Shown piece after piece: positions 19,534 through 29,998 of a stretch of 64,000 nt of DNA. Within the stretch, counting starts at the first letter, position 1, and each line of letters starts with the position of its first letter. The translations under genes and the position numbers were made by a program. The notes beneath the pieces were generated by a model. The model did no database searches. It saw only the letters and a list, made by a program, of their open reading frames with translations, and was not told the origin of the DNA. Origin of the DNA: Zopfochytrium polystomum. Its lineage: Eukaryota; Chytridiomycota; Chytridiomycetes; Chytridiales; Chytridiaceae. Location of the stretch: contig JAIVFJ010000052.1 in assembly GCA_025765615.1 (NCBI GenBank), positions 186,001 through 250,000 of the forward strand, in the 5' to 3' direction.

Positions 19534-20523
19534 CCAATGACACCCTCCCCAGCCCTGGGAGAAGCAACCTCATTAATCTTAACTATCTTCACAAATGTAA
19601 CCCCAACCTTCAATAAATGCCATCTCTAAAAATTTAGAATTTTATTGCTACTCTTAACTTTTCTTTCCCCTCTTCTTTTAAGGAAGCCTGTGTCGGCCCC
19701 TCCAACCAGCAGTCACAGACTTGATACTGAATCACACAGGTAACCCCCCGTAGTGAGAAACGCTCAGAGAGAATCTCTGACCGACCATGGATGCACCGCG
19801 ATGTGGCAGGGAGATAGAATGCTGACGTTGCCTAGCAACAACGCTGGAGGATGGACGCCGACGTTGCTATGCGACATCTGGGTGTAGAATGACGCCACCG
19901 TCGATGAAGATGGAAGGAGAAAGATTGCTGACGACTTGGAGTTGACAGTAGAGCGGAGGTGGGTTACTGTTGAGTATTCCACATTCACAGATACCCCAAC
20001 GGGTGTGTAATCATAGATGTTTGAGTCTGATAGTTGGGCCTTCGCTTTAGTTACCCCGCCGCTAGACGCTATAGCTTGATTCGACTGAAGCTCTCATAGG
20101 CTTGCTTCAACAAAATGCAGTGGGGTTCCGCCTTTGGCTGGCTTGATTCCGTACCCAACAGGGTACTGGATGATCCACGCACACCACCTTGGTTGTTGGG
20201 CCGAGGTGGAAGGCTTTACCTTATTTTTATTTTTTTATTTTTATTTATTTTTTTCTTCCTTTTTCTTTCTTGATGGTTGCTATTGTCAAACAATAAGGCC
20301 CACTCCGCAGTAATCTGTCACGTTAAAAGAACGTTTCATGCGGGAAACCAACGTCTTTGTTTGGCGAGGGCTGTAAACAGTCGAAAAGCGAAGGTGCGGA
20401 GTCCGAGCTCGGAAGAACTTCCTGGTGCAGTAAAAAATGACAGAAAACAAAAAAGAATAAAAAACTGCGAAAACAAATAAAGCAGACTGACAGACAGAAA
20501 GACACGGACACTTGACTGACACC
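19534..20523. other. Intergenic upstream of HAAO
   Basis: No gene seen. A perfect RFX-type X-box (GTTGCCTAGCAAC) lies at 19827-19839. AT-rich T runs occur at 20220-20265. Confidence 0.6.
19827..19839. promoter_or_regulatory. Candidate RFX X-box
   Basis: GTTGCC-T-AGCAAC matches GTNRCC N(0-3) RGYAAC exactly. It is ~690 bp upstream of the HAAO ATG. A chance match is possible. Confidence 0.35.
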
Positions 20524-21547
20524 ATGACAACGACGGCCACGACAACGACCTCGACAACGGGCCTCGTCGCCGCCGACGGCCACCTCGCCACCGCCGGAGC
20601 CGGAGCCGGCGCCGCACACGCAAATAACACCACCGCCACTGCCACCACTACTGCTACTACTACAACTCCCTCGTCCTCACCCTCCTCGCCGCTCACGTTC
20701 GTGCCGCCCATCAACTTCCCGCGCTGGATCGCCGAGAACGCGCACCTGCTGCAGCCGCCCGTCAACAACTTTTGCGTGTGGCGCTCCGACTTTATCATCA
20801 TGGCGCTCGGCGGGCCCAACAAGCGCTCCGACTACCACACCAACCCGACCGAGGAGTGGTTCTTCCAGCACAAGGGCGACCTGCTGCTCAAGGTCGTCGA
20901 CAGGGACGGCGCGTTCAAGGACGTGTGGGTCAGGGAGGGGGATATGCTGTTGGTGCCCGGTGAGTGGGGGTGAGCGGGAGCGAGCGATGAATGTGTCGTT
21001 GGGGGTGTGTGTGCAATAAGCGCGCAATCAAAGACTGCGTGTGCACGCAAGCGTTGCCCATGCGTGCTCAATCGAACACTGCGAACGTGCGTGCACGCGC
21101 GCGCACGCACAACGTGCTCAACTGTATGCGTCCTTCGTACGTGCACGCCTTTCGTGCGCTGCACTGCGTGCGCATGCGCACGCGTGAGTGCGTGCGTGCA
21201 ACGTGCGTGCAACGTGCGTGCAACGCACGCTCGCAGTGGTTGTCGCTCTTGATTCACCGCATCCGTTTCATCTCACCTGATCTCATCTTTGTCGCGCCCC
21301 CTCTCCTTCCTTTCCTTTCACATCATTCATCGTCCAGCAAACGTGCCGCACAACCCCGTCCGCTTCGCCAACACGGTCGGCATCGTCATCGAGATGAAGC
21401 GGCCCGAGGGATCCAACGGTGAGTGGAGAGACGAGCGAGATGGAGTGAGATGGAATGACGGAGGGAGCTCGCACCCGGCCAGCTCCGACTTTTCGTTTTT
21501 CGGTGGCGGAGTGCGCCGACTGACTTGAACCCATTGCCCCCCTGAAC

Positions 21548-21594
<47 letters not shown>

Positions 21595-21771
21595 CCACAA
21601 AAAGACTCGCTGTCGTGGTTCTGCGAGCAGTGCCGCGCGCTCGTGTACTCCGAGTCGTTCTACTGCTACGACCTCGGCACGCAGCTCAAGCCCGTCATTG
21701 AAAAGTGGGCCAAGCAGCCCGAGCTGCGCGTGTGCAAGCAGTGCGGCTTTGAGAACCCGTTCGTGCACTAA
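20524..21771 (+). CDS. HAAO: 3-hydroxyanthranilate 3,4-dioxygenase
   Basis: Exons 20524-20959, 21338-21418 and 21605-21771. The enzyme opens the ring of 3-hydroxyanthranilate to give the precursor of quinolinate, in kynurenine-to-NAD synthesis. The cupin core shows [20 protein letters not shown], then [18 protein letters not shown], which carry the metal-binding His and Glu. ANVPHNPVR follows, with the third ligand His. The C-terminal pairs FCEQC and VCKQC form the rubredoxin-like iron site of fungal and bacterial enzymes. About 57 Thr/Ala-rich residues precede the conserved start ([14 protein letters not shown]) and are not usual for the family. Intron 1 is GT/GC-rich with many TGCG-like units; intron 2 ends in a long CA repeat. 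Confidence 0.95.
21550..21593. repeat. (CA)n microsatellite in HAAO intron 2
   Basis: About 20 CA units placed just before the acceptor. Confidence 0.9.
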
Positions 21772-22009
21772 CTACCTGGAGGCACGAGTAAGCGAGTTTG
21801 AGTTGAGTGAGTGAGTGAGTGACTGATGGGGTGATGGGTGGATTCTAAGTCAGTTGAGCGAGCGAGCGAGGGATTGAGTCTTTGCGTGTTTCTCTTTTTT
21901 ACCTTTCTTCATGCTTCTTTCGTTTTGGGTCTGTCATTGTTCCTTCGTTTTTTTCTTCTTTTTCTTTTCCAAGCAGCGAATGGAATATGAATTTTTGATT
22001 GGGTGAGTG

Positions 22010-22054
<45 letters not shown>

Positions 22055-22261
22055 GAACGAAGTGACTTCTCATCATCATCATGCGCTTCCCACACTCCCC
22101 CAGTTCCAAAAAAGTCTGTTTCAAAAAAAAAAAAAAAAAAAAAAAAAAAGGGAACCAACAAAACCAAAGAAAAAAAAAACCGAAGCTCCTTTCGCACACG
22201 CACACACGAGAAACAAACGAACAAAGAAGAAAGAGAAAGAACACAAAGAAGAAAAACAAAA
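21772..22261. other. Intergenic with (GT)n and A-tract
   Basis: GAGT-type repeats (21790-21870), a GT run at about 22012-22051 and A homopolymers near 22126-22149. No gene. Confidence 0.7.
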
Positions 22262-22948
22262 ATGCCTCCCACCCGCGGCCGCGGGCGCGCCTTTTCGCAC
22301 CCGCTCACGCCGCGACTCGCCAACATCGCCGCCGTGGTCGCGCAGCTCGCGCTGGCCCCCGCCGCCGACTACGTCGACCCGCCCTTTCCCGCCTCCGCCT
22401 CCGTCGCCGTCGCTAGCATAGACTATGAAGACGGCAGCCCGCGCTACGGCTGTTTCAGCCACCACAGCGACGACAGCAACCACCACGTCTTGGACGACGG
22501 CAACAGCACAACACACCTAGCACAACCGCCGCACCCGCGCCCGCACCCACCGGCCGTCTGGATGTCGACGGCGCCGGCGATCGCGCATGCGCTGTGGGGG
22601 GTGAGCGCGACGCTGCTGGTGCTGTTTGCGCTGTTTGGGGCGGCGCAGTACGGCAGCGGCGCGCGCCTGCACACGCGCGGCTTGCTGCGGCACGTCGACT
22701 ATGTGCTGGAGGAGAAGGTCGGCGTGCTGTTTGGTGAGTTGAGTTCGATTGTTTTGTTTTTTTTTTTTTTTTTTTTTTTTTTTGTGGGTTGGTGTGTGTG
22801 AAGTGTGTGTGTGTGAGAGAGACAGAGTGAGTGAGAGAGAGAGAGTGTGTGTGTGTGTGTGAAGGTGCCCACATGCGTGACGCAGTATGCGCGCAAGTAA
22901 TGAGGATGTGGGAGAAACAGAAAGAGTTGTTTGTTTCTCCCCTTTCTC

Positions 22949-22979
<31 letters not shown>

Positions 22980-24226
22980 GTTCTCACGCTCGTCTCAATC
23001 ACTAACAAACAAAAAACAACAACAACAACAACAACAACAACAATAACAAAAAAAAAAACAAAAACGCGGACACGCACACGCGCCCCCCCCAATCCATCCA
23101 TCCATCCATCCATCCACCCATCCATCCATCCATTTCCAAGCCGTCTCGACGCTCTTCACGCTGCTCCGCCATGCCGCTCTCTCCGGGTTGGGCTTTCTCG
23201 TCGGCGCGCCAAGCCCGGCCCTCGCGCTCGCCGCCCAGGCCGCCGTCTTCCTCTGCGTCTATGCCGCCTACTCCCGCGTCGCCCGCTTCACCGCAACCGC
23301 GGGCGCAGCAGGCGCCGACGAGCGCGCCGCCCTGCGCGCTGCCGCCGCCGCCGCCGCGACCGACCACGACCACGACCACGACGACGACCACCTCGACAAT
23401 TACAACGACCGCGCCGCCGCGCTGATGCCCGCCTGGCCCGGCGCGCCCGTCGTCCAGAGCAGCGTGTCCGCCTTGACCTACGCGTGCGTGCAGGTGCCCC
23501 TGGGCGTCTACGCAGGATGGATGTTTTACAGTTGAGTCTATGCGCCCGTAATGGCGCCGCGCTTTCTTTTCTGCTTTCTTGCTGCGCCGTCACGCAACCA
23601 ACCAACCCATCCAACGAACCCCCGCAGCCCTCCTGACCGACCTCTACAAGGCCGTCCTCCCGCTCCCGGACGTTGGTATTCCTCCGCCGCCCCCCGACGA
23701 CGGCGACGCCCGCTACGCCGGCGCGGGCTGGGCGCACGCCGGCGTCGCGCTGTCTGGCGCGTTCGGCGTCTTTTCGATCCACGAGTACGTCGGCGACCCG
23801 TGGCTCGCCCTCGTCCAGCTCGCGTGCCTGCTCGGCGTGCCGCACGGCCGCGCATGGGTCGAGAGGGCACCACCGCCCTCGCCGCATTTGCCGCCTCCGG
23901 GGGACGGCGGCGGCGGCGGCGGCGGCGGGAAGGCTACCGTGCTGGACGGCGTTGCGGGCACCGCGGGCGCCGCGTGCGCGCTGCTGGCGATGGCGCTCGT
24001 GGGGGAAGGCTGGCGGCGCGCGCGCGGTAGGGGCCGGCGGGCGCGGCGCGTCGAGGTTTGGGCGAGAGAGGAGAGGGCGATTGCGGAAGTAGCGGAGGCG
24101 GCGGCGGCGGAAGCGTCGCAAGACAACGAGGAGGGGACGGAACGTCGCGGCGGCGGAGGAAGCAGCGTGGGTCCGGGATTGGCGGTGGGCCAGCGCGTTA
24201 ACGAGGAGGTGGACCTGAACCGCTAG
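22262..24226 (+). CDS. Multi-pass membrane protein, unknown
   Basis: Exons 22262-22733, 23141-23530 and 23628-24226, about 486 aa. Hydrophobic segments lie at [85 protein letters not shown] and [14 protein letters not shown], suggesting 5-7 membrane helices. Loops are rich in Ala, Pro, Gly and His/Asp (a [10 protein letters not shown] run). The C-terminal tail is basic, then acidic. Composition is strongly GC-biased. I cannot assign a family. Intron 1 (407 nt) holds T, A, CAA and CATC repeats. Confidence 0.7.
23089..23132. repeat. (CATC)n microsatellite in an intron
   Basis: Repeated CATC units immediately upstream of the acceptor of exon 2. Confidence 0.9.
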
Positions 24227-24837
24227 CGTGTGTGCCCAGGTGCTTATTGGTGCTGCTGATGATGGTTGCCTGTTCGCGTTTGTTTTTTTTTTTTTTTTTT
24301 TTTTTTTCGTTCTCTTTGCAGGTATTTCTTACAGACGCATAGCACGAGAGGAAGGCATAACGGGAAGAAGAAAAAAAAATGCAACATACTGCTTTTGCTG
24401 CGAACACATGTACCGCATGTTTACCGTATGCAACAAGGTGAGCGCGAAAGGGAGTGAAGCAGTGAGTGAAACCACTTCAAATTTTTCTGTTCACCAGCGT
24501 GCCTGAAAATGGCACGAACATCTTTTACATACAAAGAATGATAGTGTGTGGGAGCGATAGTATTAAATGCTGTATGGGCGTGGAACTCACATATTGTATT
24601 TACTATCCTGTTCACCAAATGCGCCTTACAACTGGCTGATTGATACAGCTGCAGAAGTTCCACCTGCGTACGCCATAGACAGTGTCCACCCGCTAACCTC
24701 TCTCTGGCAGCCAGCTGTGCCACCAAGTGTGTGAGTAGTAAATCACTGGCCACGCTTCCATCCAGCAAAAGAAAAACCAGCAACCGAGAGAGACACCCAC
24801 ACACCCACAAACACAAACGCACACACACCCACACGCT
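24227..24837. other. Intergenic
   Basis: A T run (24283-24307) and unremarkable DNA. A CA-rich leader lies directly before the next ATG. Nothing else is supported. Confidence 0.6.
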
Positions 24838-26258
24838 ATGCTCGACCTGCTCGTGGCGCAGGCCGACCGGCCAAGCCACGCCGACTGGGAGGGCGCGCGC
24901 GACGCCGTGGACGCCGCCGGCTACGCCATGCAGACCGTCGCCGAGTTCAAGGCCAACAGCCTGGCTCACTACGCCTCGTCGGACCACCCGCTCGACCCGG
25001 TCGACGACGCCCACCTCATCGAGGCAAACCGCATCCTGCCCGGCGACGACCTGCGCCTGAGGACCCATCCGCACCTGGTGGGTTGTGTCAAACACGAGAG
25101 AGAGAGCGAGCGAGCGAGCGAGCGCGCGAGCACCCTATGATGCATCTCTGTCCATCCGCCCCCCCCGCATCCAAGCGGTCCTAACCTCCAACCGATCCGC
25201 CCAAACAGCCAAAACTGTTCACCGCCACCCGCAAAAGCGACCGCCAACCCGTCACCCTCTACGCCGCGCTCCCGCGCTCGCCCGAGGTCGAGATCTGGAA
25301 GCTCCTGCACTCCCTCCGCCCTCGATCGCCGCTCGTGCCCGACATCCTCGCCCTCGTTCCGTCCGCGACGCTGTTTGTCGTCGTCCTGGACCCGGACACG
25401 CTCCAGGGCGACCTGATCTATCCCGGCGGCTTTGACACCCCCGCGCACGTGCTGGCGTTTCTTTCGTTCTGGTTTGAGGTGGGGTCGGGTGGGTGTTGCA
25501 GGGGTGCGACGCGCGTGCAGTGCGCATCATATTGAACGCGCATTTTCCATACCCCCTCGGACTCAAAATTCGCAAATCCCCCCCGGCTCCCCGCTACAGC
25601 TGCACGCATTCCTTCACTCGCACAATATCTCGCTTCGATGCCTGGACGACTGGTTCATCACTTCCAACTTCCTCGAGCGCACGGAGCCAGACTATCGCCA
25701 ATGTGAACTCCAGCCCTTTTTTTTTTTTTTTTTTTTTTTTTTCTTTTAAAAAAATTCCTCCAACATTTGTTGCGATTCCCCCTTCAGGCTACCTCTACTT
25801 CCACCAGGCCCGCTTGCTCGACTCCAAAAGTGCCCAACTCCCGAGGTCCGACGTGCCTCCGCCGAACCTGTTTCGAGCAAACCCGGAGCCGCCAGAGTGG
25901 AGAAACTCCACGTCGGACTCTTTCGACCCGTTCAAGAGCGACATGTTTTGTCTCGGGAGCTTCGTTCGAGGCAAGGCAGAGGTAAGCAAAGTCTTTTTAC
26001 CCCTGCTCTTCCTGAGCGGTCCCGTTGTTTTTTTTTGCCTGTTTCAAAAGTACTGATGTTTTTGCTTGCACCATAAACTAATTTAAAAAAATAAAAAATA
26101 CACTTCAGGGCTACGGGATCATGACACCAGAGCTCGCTTCGCTCTGCAGCAAGCTGCAAATGCCAGACCCAGAGGATCGGATCGATGCGGCGAAAGCGTT
26201 GAGCATTTTCCGCGGCCTCTCCTTCTCGACGCCGGTTGTCCCGCCCGAGGCGGAATAG
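24838..26258 (+). CDS. Kinase-fold protein lacking catalytic residues (pseudokinase)
   Basis: Five exons: 24838-25077, 25209-25478, 25600-25702, 25788-25981 and 26109-26258, giving 318 aa with consistent phases. The protein follows a kinase layout resembling fungal orphan kinases. There is an N-lobe-like stretch (VTLYAALPRSPEVEIWKLLH). Helix E (AHVLAFLSFWFELHAFLHSH) leads to NISLRCLDDWF, where the catalytic loop HRDxxxxN should be. Later, FDPFKSDMFCLGSF corresponds to the helix-F DxxxLG segment, and LQMPDPEDRIDAAKAL to the terminal dP..Rp.a..al motif. The HRD Asp, DFG and Gly-rich loop are not recognisable, so it is probably a pseudokinase. The family call is by pattern, with no search. Intron 3 contains a long T tract. 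Confidence 0.55.
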
Positions 26259-27208
26259 GCAAAAGGGGGATGGACAATCGTGTTTTTGTGGAAATTGTAT
26301 GGGGGTTGCGTTGTGTAAATATAACTCCGCCTGATTTTCAACCCACCCCCTTCCGTGATTCATTGGCAAAAGTGTGTTTTCGTGTTGAACAGCAACATCC
26401 TTTTTCCAGGAGCACGGCCATTTAGGCCCTGGAGTGGAAAACGTGGTGAGGTTGTTGGGGCGAGGAGTTCCGAGATTCGTGCACAGTGTGGCCCAGCAAC
26501 GACTGCGCTCTTCGAAGCGCTCTTGGTTTGGGACTGGAACCCTGAGTTGCAGAGGCAATGGCAAACAATCAACTGCTGTCGTTGTATCAATCCCTCGGTG
26601 CCGTGCAGGGCCCACCGTGTGTGATGGAAATGATACATTTTAAGCGACACCAGTGAGTCACAGTGTGTGAATTAGAGAATATGCTGTCGGTAAAGTAGAA
26701 AGATGATAGGGTTAAAGGAAGCTGGCTGGTAGCTATTATTCAAAAAGTCCCCAAAATATTTGCTCCTGTGACAGCGTTGTTATCAGTGTGATGATAACGT
26801 CCTTGTCAAGTAAGATTTTGGTGTTTTTTTTCCAGCAGGTATTTTGAAAGGTTGCAACTTGCCAGAACAAAGATACAAAATCAAATGAATATTGCTGAAA
26901 ACACACACTTTGGTGTCGTTGTGCAAAATCCTCTCCAATAAACCAGGTATTTGCTTGAATGTTGGAGTTTGCACCCATTACCCACACCTTTTAAGATCCT
27001 CCGGCCTGTCTTCAAATATAAAGACGAGATAAGATGGCATTCGGGCTGGTCCCAGTGTTATCTGCACTTCTCCCATTCTTTGACTCTGTGCAAGTGCTTA
27101 GAGGTAGTTTCATTCCCCAGACTCTGGGTTGGCCACATCAGTGTGCTTCACTCCAGCAAATTTGATAGGAATGATATCAGGAGCTTGACAGGGAGCCTGA
27201 CTTACTTC
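26259..27208. other. Intergenic
   Basis: Mixed-composition DNA with no gene I recognise. Short frames have no coding character. Confidence 0.5.
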
Positions 27209-27355
27209 TGTAATCAGTCTACTCTGAGTGAGTGAGTGGAAGGAGCGAATGCAGTGGAGATGTGTGTTTGTGGGTGATCCTTCTCCCCAACTAAAAACTC
27301 TGTTATCAATAATTGAAACATAATGATGATATGCACGCTATAATAGCAAAGGGGC
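27209..27355 (+). mobile_element. Copia-type LTR fragment (family B)
   Basis: Matches the first ~150 bp of the LTR (CAGTCTACTCTGAGTGAGTG, then ATAATGATGATATGCACGCT), with small deletions. Confidence 0.7.
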
Positions 27356-27359
27356 TTTC

Positions 27360-28250
27360 ACAAAAGAACGAATAAGGATATTGGTCAAGTTGAGGCAGCG
27401 GTCCTGGGTTTTGAGGCAGTTTTGGGGTAGGTTTGGGGGCAGTTCTGTTGGGAGGAGTGGAGGAGGAACTGGAGGCGTTGGCGAGGGCAAGAGCAGCGTG
27501 GGTTGAGCGTGTGGTGACAGCTGATCGAGCTGGGACAGTAGTAGAATAAGGTTCAGCGGAGGAACAGTCGTCAAGGTCTTTGTCAATCGGGTCATTGTAT
27601 TTCAACCATTCTTCAATTGACCGGAGGCAGGAGCTGAGGAGCTGGGTGGTTGTTTCCACTGCAGTGAGGCAGCTGTCCAATTGTGCAGTGAGTGGCTCCA
27701 GTGTGGTGACTCACTGATTTAGGTTGTGGATGGCGCCAGCATGGTTTTTGAGCTAAGTATCCACATTGGCAGCTGCAGCTGCAAGTCTCTGAATGTTGTG
27801 GTCCACCTTTGCTAGGCTGTGTTCCAGTGCTGCAGGAATTGGCTCAAGTTGGGTAAGCTGAGTGGTGAGTTTTTGGATATCAGTGCGTACTGAGGTCTGA
27901 TGCTCTTTCAGCTCTGTGCGCAAGGAGGTCTGTTGTGCATGAAGCTGTTGTTGGGTGTTTTCAAGGACCTTCAAAATTGACTGCAGCTCTGGAGGAGGGA
28001 CAGAAGGGGGCAGGCGGGACAGGTGGGGGAGTTGTGGTGTCAGGAAGGGCCTGAGCTGTCTGGCTGTTGTCTTTGGGATCTGCTGAAGTGGCTTGGTTTA
28101 GGAGGGAGCGAGAGGGGCAGCCAGTTTTGCAAAATTTCCACAACAGCGACAGCAGGGGAAGGGAGTGGGATCTTCCTTTTAGAGTGGGTGAAATGGGAGG
28201 GCACGGCCATTGAAGAGGATTTTTCTCTCCAGTGGCTTCATTGTCAAGAA
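27360..28250 (-). pseudogene. Decayed coiled-coil coding remnant, probably retroelement-derived
   Basis: Minus-strand frames give helical Gln/Leu/Thr-rich text (LENTQQQLHAQQTSLRTELK, then AALEHSLAKVDHNIQRLAAA). Stops follow, then more heptad-like text (LDSCLTAVETTTQLLSSCLR) and a Pro/Ser-rich tail. Stops and frame changes mean it is not a working gene. Its position beside copia fragments suggests a gag-like origin, but no motif proves it. Confidence 0.35.
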
Positions 28251-28850
28251 ACTCAGCCTCAACCAATCTCTTGCTGAACCCTGCCTCTTCTTTCAAGTAG
28301 ACCCTCAGCAGCACATTTGAAATCATCTTTGATATTGTCCACAACATCAACATCATGGCCAACACCCCAGCTCTTGTTGCAAATATCGAGGAAGCCTTTC
28401 GTGCTGAGTACAGCATGTCTCTTGAGGAAACGACTGTCAGCCAAGTGATTTGCATCCAACTCAAGCACAACGCAGAAGGCATTTGGATGGGCCTAGATGA
28501 ATACACTAGGACAATTCTCACTGAAGAGAAAATGTGGGACAACCTGGATATTGCATCAACTCCAATGTCTATTACCTTTATGCATGACAAAACGTCAATT
28601 GAACTCAGTGAGAGTGACTCAAACTGGTATTGATCCACACTCATGAAAATTCAATATCTTGCAACACAAATCCAACCAGATATCGCATTTGCAACAAATG
28701 GGCACTCCCAGTTCCAACTGAAGTCACACCAGTGCCATCGCAATGCACTCTGCTGCCTGCTTTCTTACCTCTGAGGCACATGGGACTACAAATTATTCTA
28801 CACACAAAGCCACATGTGAGACTACACCGAGGTCTCAGTGATAAAGTCTA
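28250..28850 (+). pseudogene. Copia Pol remnant (end of RT into RNase H)
   Basis: Plus-strand translation gives IMANTPALVANIEEAFRAEY, SLEETTVSQVICIQL and EGIWMGLDEYTRTIL. The same text appears in the copy at 62500-62780 on the other strand. In copia RT this follows the YVDD box (here decayed to IVHNINIM). Frame changes follow. Confidence 0.65.
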
Positions 28851-29998
28851 GGGATTTTATTTGCAAAAACAAGCGTACTTGTTATAAACTGCAAGGATCG
28901 GGACTCCTATTATTTTTCCCAGTTCTTTAGTTTCCAAGGCATTATCAAAGTGTATTTGCAGCTAACCTATCTTTATTATTGGGCCTGCTTTTACTACTTT
29001 CGTCTTAACAGTTTCCGTTGTGCCAGGGTTTTCTCAACATATTTTCTTTTTGGTGACTAACAGAGACTGCTGCGTGCAAGTTCCTTGCTGCAACCTTCCG
29101 ACCCCTATATAGTCAACTCCCTTCTCTCTCTTCCCCCTGTCGCTGGTGACAACAAGGGCTCCCACAGCACTGTCCACATAGAGGGGCGCTAGGTTGCGCC
29201 CTGTCTGTAAACAACATCATGTATCGCTATCCTCCACAGAAGCAGACTTTCTGAAGCCTTCCATGAAGCACTATGGCTCCTAGCCGTTCATTATCAGAGT
29301 TGCAACTCCCTGCACAGTGGCCACTACCAATCCTCAAGGACCTCAGACTTTCTCCTCTATTTTCCTTTTTCAATGTTGTTTTCTTCTCCTCTCATCATTG
29401 GTTGGTTTTCTGTGCAGTGGAGATGCGTGATGACCCTGTAAGCCTGTAGCGCATGGGGTGGGTTTGCCCAGGTGACACCTGGATGTAGTCTATTTCAGTT
29501 CACTCTTCCCTCCCTTTGGGACTGGAACAATAAAAATAAAATTTTAAAATTTTTTTTTTTTCTCTCTTCCTGTGAAGAGTAGGTTTTCCTGTGGACCTTG
29601 TCACATTCCCAGGCGCCCCCAAGTAAATGAAATTGATTCGCCTGGATCTTCTGTTTTTACTCCACCGCTGCAAATCTTTCTGTTCTTCGTTGTCTCCCAG
29701 AATCTCAATAAAACAGGAAGGTCGATGTTTTGACTTTCAATAAAATGATAAAAATCGTTCACCAACAATGATGCCAGCTTTTCCGACAGTGATAAATTCA
29801 TACGGAACTTGTTTCTATTAAGTTCACGTGGGGGCAATAAAAGGATTTTCCAGTATATTCAATGTAGAATTAGTGGCGGAGATCACCACTAGCAGAATCA
29901 AAGAATCCGGTATCCAAATTTCTGTCACATAACTTCATCTGAACATACATGCGCTCTTGGCGGAAGTCGCGAAAATACCACTCGTTTCCTCCATCGCT
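28851..29998. other. Intergenic; possible kinase-like scrap near its right end
   Basis: No intact gene. On the minus strand near 29880-29990 one frame reads WYFRDFRQERMYVQMKLCDR, reminiscent of the hinge of eIF2-alpha-type kinases (LYIQMELC). Another frame at 29601-29837 is open for 78 codons. Neither is convincing. A CT/T-rich stretch lies near 29550. Confidence 0.3.

Noticed and set aside
22007..22261. In-frame upstream extension of the membrane-protein exon 1
   Set aside because: It encodes only GT-repeat and A-tract products (Val/Cys and Lys runs). The ATG at 22262 follows directly.
29870..29995. Separate eIF2-alpha kinase gene next to the TIR-kinase
   Set aside because: Only a short hinge-like stretch (MYVQMKLCDR) is seen, with stops nearby and no N-lobe or catalytic loop.
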